This document shows positions 15,511-24,772 of a DNA stretch of 45,917 nucleotides, piece after piece. Below the pieces are notes generated by a model that made no database searches, had not been told where the DNA came from, and worked only from the letters and a program-made list of their open reading frames with translations. Positions within the stretch are counted from its first letter, which is position 1, and every line of letters begins with the position of its first letter. This stretch comes from Candidatus Poseidoniales archaeon (GTDB lineage Archaea > Thermoplasmatota > Poseidoniia > Poseidoniales > Poseidoniaceae). The DNA lies in NCBI GenBank assembly GCA_003602635.1, contig QQSJ01000061.1:1-45917 (forward strand). The letters run 5' to 3'. Position numbers and translations under genes: made by a program.

Positions 15511-16788
15511 GTGCGGTTCGACGGGCTTCACGCTCACATGTCGTCCAGCGAAGCCGTTTCGACTCGTGGGACCCCAAGTGCTCGTGAGGAGCGTGCTGCC
15601 CTCGAAGGCATGCTCCGTGGGTATCCCGTGGAGCAATTGGTCGAGGAGGTCATGACCGCCTGGGAGGAACTTGCGGAACGAAACGACGAGGTCGTTGAAG
15701 CCAAGCAGCGCCTTCGGGTCATGGAACTTGATTTGGCAGAGCGGGCCGACGAGGTGGCTCCTGAAGTCAAGCGACTGAAGGAAGTCGAACAAGTCGCCAG
15801 CGAAGCGCAGGCCCGCATCGTCCACCTGGAGCGTTTGCTTGAGGACGCGAGAGAGGAAGCGGCCATGCATGCGGCCTCCGCCTCGGCCGAGGAACGAGCA
15901 AGGCTCACCGCTGAAGTGGAACGGCTTGGCGCCTTGTGCGAGGACCAAGACGAAGTCATCGGTGAAATGGAAGAGCGGGTGGAACGGATGGTCGTCGCAC
16001 TGGAGCGGGCGGCTGACGCGGGCTTGACCTCGGTCACCGCAGACGAAGTTCGACGTTTGAAGCAACTCAACGAAGAAGCGCAAAGCGCCCTGGCCGGCGA
16101 ACAAGCCAGCGTTCGCAGCCTCGAAGAGGAACGGCAGCGCCTTCGTGACATCGCCGACCGGCTCCGTGGATTGATCGACGTCCGAGACCAACGGCTCGCC
16201 GAACTCGAGGATCAGGTCGAGCGCGTCATGAGTGGCCCCAAGTCCATCTCAGCTGAACACGATTACCTCGTTGAGCAAATCGAGGACCTCAAGCGCCGTC
16301 TCCTCGAACGAAACCGCGAGTACGAATCGCTCCGACGCCGTGAGCGGCGCCTCCACAACGACGTGTTTGAGCGCGACGAGCGGTTGCAGCAGATGACGCT
16401 CACCATGACCGACCTCGAAGCGGCCTTGCAGGACCGTACCGCAGAACTGCGGGACCTCGAAACGCGCGCCAGCGACGCAGAAGACGAAGTGGCACGCCAG
16501 CGACGTGGTGAGCGCACCCGTGAAGTCGTGGGCAAGGCCTTCTCCGACACGCTCGGACTCGTTCGAGGTCACGATCAGCGTGAAGCCGCGCGTGCTGCGT
16601 ATGCTGACGCTCCAGACGTTGAGCGGCGCATCAGCAGCCCGACCGTCGAAGACATGCAGGACCTCGCTCAGGGCGGCCAACTCGATCTTGACGTGGACGT
16701 CGAAGCCGTTCCCGTCGGTGAAGCGCTTGACGAGGATCGTCCTCCCGCCCCCGGCGGCAAAGGCGACCCTGTGGTTTACGACGAGTGA
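15511..16788 (+). CDS. Long coiled-coil protein, probable partner of the actin-like ATPase
   Basis: The 425-residue protein is almost entirely alpha-helical coiled coil from about residue 35 to 345, rich in E, R, L and A with heptad spacing (for example VIGEMEERVERMVVALERA and YLVEQIEDLKRRLLERNRE). A disordered acidic C-terminal tail follows. There is no signal peptide or membrane helix, so it is cytoplasmic. GTG 15511 is chosen because GGAAGG lies five bases upstream; ATG 15538 is the alternative. It resembles intermediate-filament-like or SMC-like scaffold proteins only in general composition. Its position right behind the actin gene suggests an adaptor, bundler or anchoring factor. The last 13 bases overlap the convergent GGGP synthase gene. 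Confidence 0.75.
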   Translation: MRFDGLHAHMSSSEAVSTRGTPSAREERAALEGMLRGYPVEQLVEEVMTAWEELAERNDEVVEAKQRLRVMELDLAERADEVAPEVKRLKEVEQVASEAQARIVHLERLLEDAREEAAMHAASASAEERARLTAEVERLGALCEDQDEVIGEMEERVERMVVALERAADAGLTSVTADEVRRLKQLNEEAQSALAGEQASVRSLEEERQRLRDIADRLRGLIDVRDQRLAELEDQVERVMSGPKSISAEHDYLVEQIEDLKRRLLERNREYESLRRRERRLHNDVFERDERLQQMTLTMTDLEAALQDRTAELRDLETRASDAEDEVARQRRGERTREVVGKAFSDTLGLVRGHDQREAARAAYADAPDVERRISSPTVEDMQDLAQGGQLDLDVDVEAVPVGEALDEDRPPAPGGKGDPVVYDE

Positions 16789-17594
16789 GCGGTCAGTCCG
16801 CTCAGCACATCGTCCAGTGCGTGGATCAATTCCGTCGTGTCCGCCGTCTCTTCGATCAACGTCCCGGTCACGACCCAGTCTGCTCCCGCGGCAACGGCCG
16901 TAGCGGCCGCGGCACCGTCGCGCAGTCCGCCACCGACCATCAAGGTCAGTCCGTCCACGTCACGTGCAGCGCGAATGAGCTCGGGGCTGACGGGAGCATC
17001 GGCCCCCGAGCCAGCCTCCAGATAGAGCAACTGGAATCCATACATGGAGGCCGTCAAGGCATTGGCTTTGACGCGGTCCGCGTCGCCGGCCTCCACGAGG
17101 TCCGCTTGGCCGACGCGGCCCACTTCGCCTCCCGGGGCCATCACGAGGTAGCCGGTCGGGACGGTGTCGATTCCAAACGCGGCGATGTGGGGGGCTCCGC
17201 GGACTTGTTCTGTGATGAGGAATCGAGGGTCTGTGCTGTTCATGAGCATCATGAACAGGATGCCGTCGGCGGCCGGTGAAAGGGCGTGAGCGCCTCCGGG
17301 AAAGAGGACGACCGGAACGCGCCACGTGTCTTCGTTCCCCTCGGGATTTTGCGAGGCGGCCATGGCCGCAAGGTCGAGGGCGTCCTGAATGGCGGTGCAC
17401 GTGGCGTGCACAACCTCGTTTGGCGTGTCGGTCGAACCACCCACAAGGATGAGTTGTGTGCCGCGTTCGACGGCAACAAGGGCCCTTCGTGCAGCGATTT
17501 CGACGTCCTGCTTGCCTGGGTCGATCAACAGGGCGTGGCGGGGCCCGACCTTTGCCGTCACGTGAGCCAACACATCGCCGTGCTCTGAACGCAT
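16776..17594 (-). CDS. Geranylgeranylglyceryl phosphate synthase (PcrB/GGGPS family)
   Basis: This enzyme makes the first ether bond of archaeal membrane lipids, joining sn-glycerol-1-phosphate to geranylgeranyl diphosphate. Motifs: ALLIDPGKQ near residue 25, LILVGGSTDT, PVVLFPGGAHALS with ILFMMLMNS, YLEAGSGA, MVGGGLRDGAAA and ADWVVTGTLIE, the last three forming the phosphate-binding sites of the TIM barrel. ATG 17594 gives 272 residues, typical of the group II family. It is a strong archaeal marker for the contig. It is divergent from the ABC exporter and overlaps the coiled-coil gene tail to tail. Confidence 0.93.
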   Translation of the reverse strand: MRSEHGDVLAHVTAKVGPRHALLIDPGKQDVEIAARRALVAVERGTQLILVGGSTDTPNEVVHATCTAIQDALDLAAMAASQNPEGNEDTWRVPVVLFPGGAHALSPAADGILFMMLMNSTDPRFLITEQVRGAPHIAAFGIDTVPTGYLVMAPGGEVGRVGQADLVEAGDADRVKANALTASMYGFQLLYLEAGSGADAPVSPELIRAARDVDGLTLMVGGGLRDGAAAATAVAAGADWVVTGTLIEETADTTELIHALDDVLSGLTAHSS

Positions 17595-17662
17595 CTCGAC
17601 CGGTTGAACCACGGGACAGAGGACGATAGCCGTTGCCGACGCAACCACCACGATGAAACCCA

Positions 17663-19450
17663 ATGGCGCGAGCGGCCACCATGGAAGAACGAGGGCCGCT
17701 GCGGCGCCTCATGGGCCACGTCGCCCACCGCGCCGCCACCATTCGTTTGGCCGTGCTGTGTTCCATCCTCAACAAAATCTGGGACCTTGCACCGCCTTTG
17801 CTCATCGGTGTGGCCGTTGACGTGGTGGTCACGCAGGAAGACTCGTTGTTGGCGTCGTTTGGCGTGGTCGATCCATGGCATCAACTCCTGTTGCTCGCGG
17901 CCGTGACCGTGGCCATTTGGGCCCTGGAATCGATCTTCGAGTACTGGTACGGCGTCCTTTGGCGGAACCTCGCCCAAAGCGTCCAGCACGACGTACGCAT
18001 GGCGACCTTCGAACGCGTGCTGGGGCATGCGCCCTCGTGGTTCGATGAGCGGCGCAAGGGCGACCTGTTGGCGGTGCTCAACGACGACGTCAACCAGCTC
18101 GAACGCTTCCTCGACAAAGGCGCCAACGATCTGCTGCAAGTCGGCACCACCGTGATCGTGGTGGGTGCCATTTTCTTCGCCATCACGTGGGAAGTGGCGT
18201 TGCTGGCTTTCATGCCGGTGCCGCTCATCCTGTGGGGTTCCTTCCGTTACCAACGCGCGTTGGAGCCAAAATACCTCAGCGTTCGGGATGCAGCTGGTGA
18301 CCTGAACGCGCTGCTTGAGAACGACATCGGCGGCATGGCCACCATCCAGTCCTTCACCGCTGAATCCCTTGAAGCCACTCGGCTTACAGAACTCAGTGAG
18401 GCGTATCGGGCGCGGAACCGCGAAGCCATTCGCTTGTCGGCCGGCTTCGTGCCGCTGATTCGCATGGCGATCCTCGTCGGATTCACGGGCACGTTGCTGC
18501 TTGGAGGATGGTTCACGCTGGAGGGCACGCTTGAGGTCGGGGCCTACTCCGTCCTTGTGTTCATGACGCAGCGGCTCCTTTGGCCGTTGACGCGTCTGGG
18601 TGAAACCTTTGATCTGTACCAGCGCGCCATGGCTTCAACGGCGCGAATCTTGGACCTCATTGAGGCCCCTGACAGTTTGGTGGACGGTGAGGTCGACCCT
18701 CCGATGGAGGAAGCCGTGGCTTCGTCGCTGCGCTTGGAGAACGTCACCTTTGCACACCCGGGTCGGGAAACCGTCCTGGACGGAGTTGACGTGGAAATCG
18801 GTGCTCAAACCACCGTTGGCATCGTGGGGTCGACCGGGTCCGGCAAAACCACCCTCATCCGGTTGCTGATGCGGTTCATTGACCCGACCGAAGGCGCCGT
18901 CACGTGGTGTGGTCACGACCTTCGTTCATGGTCCACTGAATCGCTTCGTTCCAAAATGGCCCTCGTCGATCAGCACGTCACCCTCTTCCCGACGAGCGTG
19001 ATGGAGAACATCCGCTACGGCCGACCGGGGGCAAGCGACGACGACGTGGAGGCGGCGGCCAAAGCAGCAGAGGCTGATGCATTCATCCGATCTTTCCCCG
19101 ACGGCTACGCCACCATGGTTGGCGAAGGGGGGCACCGTTTGTCCGGTGGGCAACGGCAACGGCTGGCCCTGGCACGCGCGGTGTTGAAGGACGCCCCCGT
19201 GCTCATCCTTGACGAAGCCACCTCGGCGGTGGACAACGAAACCGAGGCTGCCATCCAGCGTTCCTTGCGCCGTGTTGCAGAAGGCCGGACCACGGTCATC
19301 ATCGCGCACCGCTTGTCGACGGTGCGCCATGCCGACAGGATCCTCGTCCTCGACGGCGGGGCGGTGGCTGAAGCCGGGTCGCACGAGGAATTGCTGGCCG
19401 AGGAAGGCCTCTATCACCGGCTCTGGTCGGTGCAAACCGGTTTGCGGTGA
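17663..19450 (+). CDS. ABC exporter, fused membrane and ATPase domains (MsbA/MDR type)
   Basis: The 595-residue half-transporter has an N-terminal six-helix type IV exporter domain (about residues 20-320) and a C-terminal ATPase: Walker [16 protein letters not shown]-loop [10 protein letters not shown], signature [14 protein letters not shown], Walker [13 protein letters not shown] and H-loop [10 protein letters not shown]. It should act as a homodimer, or as a heterodimer with a gene elsewhere, exporting a lipid, drug or peptide. The substrate cannot be deduced. ATG 17663 is used; ATG 17681 is possible. It is divergent from the GGGP synthase gene, which might hint at lipid export, but this is only context. 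Confidence 0.93.
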   Translation: MARAATMEERGPLRRLMGHVAHRAATIRLAVLCSILNKIWDLAPPLLIGVAVDVVVTQEDSLLASFGVVDPWHQLLLLAAVTVAIWALESIFEYWYGVLWRNLAQSVQHDVRMATFERVLGHAPSWFDERRKGDLLAVLNDDVNQLERFLDKGANDLLQVGTTVIVVGAIFFAITWEVALLAFMPVPLILWGSFRYQRALEPKYLSVRDAAGDLNALLENDIGGMATIQSFTAESLEATRLTELSEAYRARNREAIRLSAGFVPLIRMAILVGFTGTLLLGGWFTLEGTLEVGAYSVLVFMTQRLLWPLTRLGETFDLYQRAMASTARILDLIEAPDSLVDGEVDPPMEEAVASSLRLENVTFAHPGRETVLDGVDVEIGAQTTVGIVGSTGSGKTTLIRLLMRFIDPTEGAVTWCGHDLRSWSTESLRSKMALVDQHVTLFPTSVMENIRYGRPGASDDDVEAAAKAAEADAFIRSFPDGYATMVGEGGHRLSGGQRQRLALARAVLKDAPVLILDEATSAVDNETEAAIQRSLRRVAEGRTTVIIAHRLSTVRHADRILVLDGGAVAEAGSHEELLAEEGLYHRLWSVQTGLR

Positions 19451-19456
19451 ATCGGA

Positions 19457-20470
19457 TCAGGCCTTCGAAAGGGCGGATTCCAGCGACCAGGGTCGAAACC
19501 GTTCGGGCCAGAGGGCGGCCAAAGGCCACCACATCAGCGTGCAGAGCAGCACAAGGAGGGTCGAAACCGTCACGCTCGGTGCATCGACCGAGCGGTGCAG
19601 GACCCACAGGAGTGGCGTGTGCGCAACGTACACCGTGAGGCTGAAGCGTCCAAGGTCGGGCAACGACGGTGCTCGGGCCAGCCATGTGCCGATGGCCCAC
19701 AACAGCAACACGCCGGTGCTTGCGGCGATCAGGAATGACCCGTTGGCGGGGAAGAAGGTGAGCAGGGCTTGACCGTCTGGACTGGTTGGCGCGGCCCAGG
19801 GGACGTTGTTCTGGGAGGCCCGGACAAGTTGGATGACACAGAAGAGGAGTCCTGCTGCCGCCGCCACCGCGCCCGGGCGGTACAGGCGTGAGCCATGAAC
19901 ACGAAGCATGACGCCCAACCACGCAAGGGCGCACCACGGCACCAACGGATAGAGGCCGGTCAGGAGCAGGTGGGAGGCGAACCCTTCGAAGCCGTTCACC
20001 GTCACGCGGCCGTCCCACGAGGACGGTCCTTGGAGCGCAGGTGAAAGCATGACGGTCAAGGGGGCCAACAACGCCACCGCCCGGGTGCACCGCTGCACGT
20101 GTTGGCTGGGATGCGTCCACGGCACGAGGGCCAAGAGCGCGAACAGGGAAAGCACACCTGGTGTGAACGGACCGTAGAGGTGTGGTGCACTGAGGTTGAC
20201 CACCAGTTGTGCACACAGAAGCAAGCCAGCCCTCCGAAACCTCGAGGTCCATGCCCGATGCTTTCCTGCGGATCCCCAACCGGCCAGCACCACAAAGAGA
20301 GGGGCTGCTAGGCCGCCCAAACCCGCCACAAGGTAGCCGATCGCCGTGGTCTGACCAAGGGACGGCGGGGGGACGGTCGCGGCCACGTGGACCATGACCA
20401 TCAGCAACACCGCAAGGCCTCGAAGCGCGTCGATGTCATCGCGGCGTGCGGTGACGGAATCCGTCGGCAG
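19457..20470 (-). CDS. Polytopic membrane acyltransferase-like protein with probable CTG start
   Basis: About nine to ten membrane helices cover the 337 residues. The N-terminus RRDDIDALRGLAVLLMVMVH matches the first helix of the DUF1624/DUF418/heparan-N-acetyltransferase-like families, which acylate extracytoplasmic sugars. That motif lies upstream of the first GTG (20410). Between it and the in-frame purQ stop there is no ATG, GTG or TTG, only CTG at 20470, placed exactly nine bases after the TGA as GGT plus six bases. This is the junction geometry seen at neuA, ftsY and others, so CTG is taken as the start. The family call is moderate. A surface-sugar modification role is inferred. Confidence 0.72.
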   Translation of the reverse strand: MPTDSVTARRDDIDALRGLAVLLMVMVHVAATVPPPSLGQTTAIGYLVAGLGGLAAPLFVVLAGWGSAGKHRAWTSRFRRAGLLLCAQLVVNLSAPHLYGPFTPGVLSLFALLALVPWTHPSQHVQRCTRAVALLAPLTVMLSPALQGPSSWDGRVTVNGFEGFASHLLLTGLYPLVPWCALAWLGVMLRVHGSRLYRPGAVAAAAGLLFCVIQLVRASQNNVPWAAPTSPDGQALLTFFPANGSFLIAASTGVLLLWAIGTWLARAPSLPDLGRFSLTVYVAHTPLLWVLHRSVDAPSVTVSTLLVLLCTLMWWPLAALWPERFRPWSLESALSKA

Positions 20471-20476
20471 AGCACC

Positions 20477-20482
20477 ACCTCA
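20477..20482 (-). promoter_or_regulatory. TGAGGT site at purQ stop, deciding a CTG start
   Basis: The purQ stop TGA is followed by GGT, six bases (GGTGCT) and CTG. The spacing is identical to four other junctions here that use ATG or GTG, which supports initiation at CTG 20470. Confidence 0.45.
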
Positions 20483-21355
20483 GCTGGAGCGGTTTCGGAC
20501 GTGTTCAACGGCGTTGCGGAACATCTGCAGCCCCTCGCCTTCCCATTCGCCGAGGCTTCGCTCGTCCACCGGCACGCTGGCTTCCGCCTCAGGTGCCGTG
20601 TAGCGGGTGTGATCCGGATGGAGCCATTTCGCGTAAATCGCCTCTGGATGAGGCATCAGGCCGAAGACCAGCCCGGTGGCATCGCACACGCCTGCGATGT
20701 TGCGCGCGGAACCGTTTGGCGACGTGGGGTAGGGCAGGCGTTCGTCGGTCCGCCCCTCGCCTTTCGGCGTGGCGGGGTCGACGTACCGGACGACGAGTTG
20801 GTGTGCGGCGTCCATTTCGTCCAGCACGCTCTCGTCTTCGACGACGAATCGGCCCTCTCCGTGGCGCACCGGGCAATCGATGCGGGTCAGGCCTTGCGTC
20901 CACACGCACGCGCTTTCGGGATCAAATTCGAGCGTCACCCACCGGTCTTCGTAACGGCCGCTTTCGTTCATGGCGAGGGAGGCGCGTTGTTCGAAGTCGG
21001 GGGTCGTATCGCCGCCCGCGGGTGGACCCGGGAGCAGGCCCGTCTTGACCAGGACTTGGAAGCCGTTGCAGATGCCGATGACGGGCCCTCCGTTCGCCAC
21101 AAAGTCACGAAGAGGGTCACGAAGGGCGAACCGGAGTCGGTTGCCGAGCAATCGACCGCTTCCAAGATGGTCGCCAAAGGAAAAGCCACCAGGAATGGCG
21201 AGGATGTCGTAGGAGGACAACAGGTCCGGCGATTCGATGAGTCGGTTGACGTGCAAGCGGTCGGCTTCTGCTCCAACGAGCCGGAACACGGCGGCCGTTT
21301 CATGGTCGCAATTGATGCCAAACCCGAACAAGACCGCGACGCGGACGGTCTTCAT
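20480..21355 (-). CDS. purQ: Phosphoribosylformylglycinamidine synthase, glutamine amidotransferase subunit
   Basis: PurQ hydrolyses glutamine and feeds ammonia to PurL in step four of purine synthesis. The class I amidotransferase triad is visible: the nucleophile cysteine in VIGICNGFQVL and the His/Glu pair in GLMPHPEA. The start VAVLFGFGINCDHET and LAIPGGFSFGDHLGSGRLL are typical. At 291 residues it is longer than the roughly 225-residue subunit of Bacillus-type PurLQS, resembling the longer form. ATG 21355 overlaps the purL stop (TGATG), so translation is coupled. Confidence 0.95.
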   Translation of the reverse strand: MKTVRVAVLFGFGINCDHETAAVFRLVGAEADRLHVNRLIESPDLLSSYDILAIPGGFSFGDHLGSGRLLGNRLRFALRDPLRDFVANGGPVIGICNGFQVLVKTGLLPGPPAGGDTTPDFEQRASLAMNESGRYEDRWVTLEFDPESACVWTQGLTRIDCPVRHGEGRFVVEDESVLDEMDAAHQLVVRYVDPATPKGEGRTDERLPYPTSPNGSARNIAGVCDATGLVFGLMPHPEAIYAKWLHPDHTRYTAPEAEASVPVDERSLGEWEGEGLQMFRNAVEHVRNRSS

Positions 21356-24300
21356 CAGCGCTCACCTCCCACAGGGAGGGCCAAAGGAGCCTTCCAAGCC
21401 TCGACCATGTCGTCAACGGCGACGTCGATGAGTGCATCGAACCCGTCTTCAACGACAAGCCGGTCGCCCTTGACCACGAGGCCGATGAGGGTCAATCCGT
21501 GCTCCTCAAGGGCGTTGCACACCTCCGCTTCGTGCATCGCTTCCACACCGATCACGATGCGTCCAAGCGATTCGCCCCAAAGTTGCCCGAAGGTGTCTGC
21601 GCCGTCAAGCCCGAGGCCGTCGAGGTCGATCATGGCGCCGCGGCGGCCACCAATGCACATCTCGGCCAGCGCGACACCAAGGCCGCCTTCCGAGCAGTCG
21701 TGGGCCGTGCGGATGCGCCCGGCGGCGATCTCGCCCGACAAGGCTGCGTAGGCTTCCCGTTGCGCTTCGGGGTCGTCCATGGCTGGAACCGTTCCTCCAA
21801 TGCCTTCCGCCTCGCCGCTTTCGGTCAACATGCTCGCGACTTCCGAAGCTCCGAGTTCCTGACGGCAGCGGCCGAAGAGGTAGAGGCGCTCACCGGCGCG
21901 CTTGAGGTCGGAGGTCGCCGTCATTCGCACGTCGGGATGGTCTCCGAAGAGGGAGAACAGCATCGTCGGGGGGATGGAAATCTTGTCTGCGCCGGTGCCG
22001 TAATCGTTCTTCATCGAGTCTTTTCCTGACACGCAGGGGACGCGGTAGGCGCGGCACATGCGTTCCAGTTCTCGGTTGGCACGAACGAGTTGCGCGAGTT
22101 TGAACCGCCCGTCGGGGGTTTTCTCCGACACGATGGGGTCGGGCCAGCAGAAGTTGTCAAGGCCGGCCATTCGGTCCACGTCCACGCCGACGCACACGGC
22201 GTTTCGAACCGCCTCGTCAACGGCCGCGACGACCATGGCTCCTGCGTCGATGTCTGCATACCGCGGAACGATGCCGTTGCTGACCACAAGGCCACGGCTG
22301 GATCCGTGCACTGGAGCAATGACGGCCGCATCGGCGGGGCCGTCTCGCTCAACGCCGACGAAGGGTTTGACCGCGGTTTGAGCGATCACTTCGTGGTCGT
22401 ATTGGCGCACCCAATCCTCCTTGCTGGCCACGTTTGGTCGACCGAGAAGTCGGAGCAAGAGGGCGGTGTGGTCCACGTGTTGAGGGGGGACAAAGGCGGG
22501 ATGGGTCGGCGGAGACCAGACGCTCTCAAGGCGAAGCTGGGGTACGCCGTCGTGGAGGAATTCCAACGGCAGCAGGGCCACCACGTCCTCGCCATGGCGC
22601 ACCAAGAAGCGCCCGTCGTCGGTGAAAGTCGCCACCACCGTGGCTTCGACTTCGTGAACGGCAGCCATGGCCTCGAAGGCTTCTGCATGCTCGGGATGCA
22701 CGGCGACCGTCATCCGTTCCTGCGATTCTGAAACGAGGATTTCCCACGCTGAGAGGCCCACCTGCTTGAGGGGCGCGGCCGCGAGGTCGATTTCCACGCC
22801 ACCGGTTTGTTCCGCCATCTCGCCGATGGACGAGGAAATGCCGCCAGCGCCGTTGTCGGTGATGCTTGCGATGAGGCCCGCATCGCGTGCCTCAAGGATC
22901 ATGTCAAGCATTTTCTTTTGCGTGATTGGGTCGCCGATTTGCACGGCGCTCGAAGGCGAGTCTTCGGTCAATTCCAGGGACGAGAAGGTCGCGCCGTGGA
23001 TGCCGTCGGCCCCGATGCGCCCGCCAACCATGTAGACCAAGTCGCCGGGTTCCGCGGTCTTGGCGTGGCCGGGCCGGCCGTCTGGCAGCGTTGCAGGCAT
23101 CAGGCCGACGGTCCCGCAGTACACCAGCGGTTTGCCGATGTAACGGTCGTCGAAGACGATGGCTCCGTTGACGGTGGGGATGCCCGATTCGTTGCCGCCC
23201 ACGCGAACGCCAGCGTGAACCCCGCGGAGGACGCGGCTGGGGTGGAAGAGGTTGGACGGCAGGTCGCCCTCCCAATTTGGTGGTCCGAAACAGAACACGT
23301 CGGTGTTGGCGATCGGGCGGGCGCCAAGGCCGGTGCCCAGAATGTCTCGGTTCACGCCTACGATGCCGGTCATTGCACCGCCGTACGGGTCGAGGGCCGA
23401 CGGGGAATTGTGGGTTTCCGCCTTCATGCAGACGCTCCATTCATCGTCCCAAGCGATGACCCCCGAATTGTCGTGGAACACCGAAAGCAGCCATGGCATC
23501 TCCTCCTGCATGTCGAGGGTGGGCCTCATGATGTGGGTCTTGAACAGCGAGTCAATCTCCACATCTTCCCCGGTCTCCTCGTCGCGGTGATGGATGTGTG
23601 CGGCGAAGATCTTGTGCTTGCAGTGCTCACTCCACGTTTGCGCCAAACATTCCAATTCCACGTCTGTCGGAGCGTGTGGAGGCAGCCCGAGGGCGGTGCG
23701 TGACGCCTGCACGGCGGGGTCCCTGTAGTGGTCTCGAATGGTTTGCATCTCCTCCAGGTTGAGGGCGAGCAAGCCGTCCTCGGAAAGCCGGATGAGGGTT
23801 TCATCGTCGACTTCGAGGTCGACGGTCGCCGGCGGTTGTGCTTCCACGGCCGGGCGTTCCGGGTACCCGAGGAGGTTCCACCCGTCGGGGCCCGGCCCTG
23901 TTTGGATCAAGGCTCGCTCAATGAGCGGATTGTGGAGCGATGCTGCGATGGCGTGGCCGTCCGCATCGGCAGGAAGGCCGTAGAAGGCGAAGGTCAGGTC
24001 GGTGGACACGCCCGCCCCCTCGACCCTGGCTTCGGGGAAGAGCGTACGCAATCCGTCAAGCGCGGCGCTTCCTGCGTTGTCCGTTACACCGGGCTTGAAG
24101 CCAATCGTGATCACAAGGTCAGGGGCGTCGGGAAACTGGGTGGAGTCGCCCAACCATGCCGAGCCCAGCAGGCCCGTTTCGATGATCGGATCCACGAACA
24201 GGTCGTCGACGCGTTCGCCGAGCGTGGCGGCGTCCATCGGGCTGCGGACCACAAATCCGCAAATGGAGCGCACCCGAGCCACGTTGAGGTTCAAGTCTTG

Positions 24301-24387
24301 CAAGAGGCGCGCCTTGACCACGTTGCCGCGCACGTCAACGGCTTGGCCATCGAGCCTCGGGGTCACCTCCACGCGGACGTCGTGCAT
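21355..24387 (-). CDS. purL: PurS-PurL fusion, phosphoribosylformylglycinamidine synthase
   Basis: PurL converts FGAR to FGAM with ATP and ammonia. The first 170 or so residues look like two PurS-type domains in tandem (MHDVRVEVTPRLDGQAVDV; then LVITIGFKPGVTDNAGSAAL), normally a separate 80-residue protein. The catalytic part follows: LAQTWSEHCKHKIF, MKAETHNSPSALDPYGGA, GGNESGIPTVNG, ITDNGAGGISSS, CVSGKDSMKNDY and AHDCSEGGLGVALAEM. The total of 1010 residues is intermediate between the roughly 740-residue PurL of the three-subunit system and the roughly 1300-residue single-chain enzyme; PurQ remains separate. ATG 24387 is preferred over an upstream in-frame start at 24405. Confidence 0.94.
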   Translation of the reverse strand: MHDVRVEVTPRLDGQAVDVRGNVVKARLLQDLNLNVARVRSICGFVVRSPMDAATLGERVDDLFVDPIIETGLLGSAWLGDSTQFPDAPDLVITIGFKPGVTDNAGSAALDGLRTLFPEARVEGAGVSTDLTFAFYGLPADADGHAIAASLHNPLIERALIQTGPGPDGWNLLGYPERPAVEAQPPATVDLEVDDETLIRLSEDGLLALNLEEMQTIRDHYRDPAVQASRTALGLPPHAPTDVELECLAQTWSEHCKHKIFAAHIHHRDEETGEDVEIDSLFKTHIMRPTLDMQEEMPWLLSVFHDNSGVIAWDDEWSVCMKAETHNSPSALDPYGGAMTGIVGVNRDILGTGLGARPIANTDVFCFGPPNWEGDLPSNLFHPSRVLRGVHAGVRVGGNESGIPTVNGAIVFDDRYIGKPLVYCGTVGLMPATLPDGRPGHAKTAEPGDLVYMVGGRIGADGIHGATFSSLELTEDSPSSAVQIGDPITQKKMLDMILEARDAGLIASITDNGAGGISSSIGEMAEQTGGVEIDLAAAPLKQVGLSAWEILVSESQERMTVAVHPEHAEAFEAMAAVHEVEATVVATFTDDGRFLVRHGEDVVALLPLEFLHDGVPQLRLESVWSPPTHPAFVPPQHVDHTALLLRLLGRPNVASKEDWVRQYDHEVIAQTAVKPFVGVERDGPADAAVIAPVHGSSRGLVVSNGIVPRYADIDAGAMVVAAVDEAVRNAVCVGVDVDRMAGLDNFCWPDPIVSEKTPDGRFKLAQLVRANRELERMCRAYRVPCVSGKDSMKNDYGTGADKISIPPTMLFSLFGDHPDVRMTATSDLKRAGERLYLFGRCRQELGASEVASMLTESGEAEGIGGTVPAMDDPEAQREAYAALSGEIAAGRIRTAHDCSEGGLGVALAEMCIGGRRGAMIDLDGLGLDGADTFGQLWGESLGRIVIGVEAMHEAEVCNALEEHGLTLIGLVVKGDRLVVEDGFDALIDVAVDDMVEAWKAPLALPVGGER

Positions 24388-24505
24388 GATGTTCCCTCGG
24401 TGCAATCCTCAGGCGCTGAGCACGCTCCTTGAACACTTTGACCGGGGGCGTGACCCGGCTGGCCCGCGACAGGCGTTCAAAGATGGAGGAGAGGTGCCGT
24501 GAATC

Positions 24506-24772
24506 ATGCATCCAAAGCGTCCCGAAGACGGTGGTATCGTTTGCCCGCATTGCCTCCACGTCATGACCGGTCGGGAAGCCGAGCCTCGCGGAAAACGAGA
24601 GGTGGTCCCTGAGCACACCACCGATTGGCCGCGGTGGACCTTGGCCAGCATCCGAAACCCCACAGACCCGCTCAACAAAGGTGCGGATGCCATCAAACAA
24701 GTCTGGTGTGGTGCATGCGAAGGTTTGCTGTACACCGCCTTTGTTCCGTGGCAACCAAAGCGAACGCACTGA
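24506..24772 (+). CDS. Small zinc-ribbon protein, unknown
   Basis: The 88-residue soluble protein has CPHC near the N-terminus and CGAC near the C-terminus, a four-cysteine zinc ribbon split by about 55 residues. No other domain is recognisable. ATG 24506 is preceded by a strong purine-rich site (GGAGGAGAGGTG) nine bases upstream. It converges with the ZIP transporter gene, whose stop lies directly next to it. Its position near metal-transport genes may be chance. Confidence 0.6.
   Translation: MHPKRPEDGGIVCPHCLHVMTGREAEPRGKREVVPEHTTDWPRWTLASIRNPTDPLNKGADAIKQVWCGACEGLLYTAFVPWQPKRTH

Noticed and set aside
20408-20482. PurQ-acyltransferase fusion by TGA readthrough
   Set aside because: The frames agree, but PurQ ends at its natural length and the CTG fits the 9-nt junction rule seen elsewhere, so coupled initiation is more likely.
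20387-21751. 454-codon open frame on the plus strand
   Set aside because: Antisense to purQ, purL and the acyltransferase, whose catalytic motifs are intact. Its composition is low-complexity and shadow-like.
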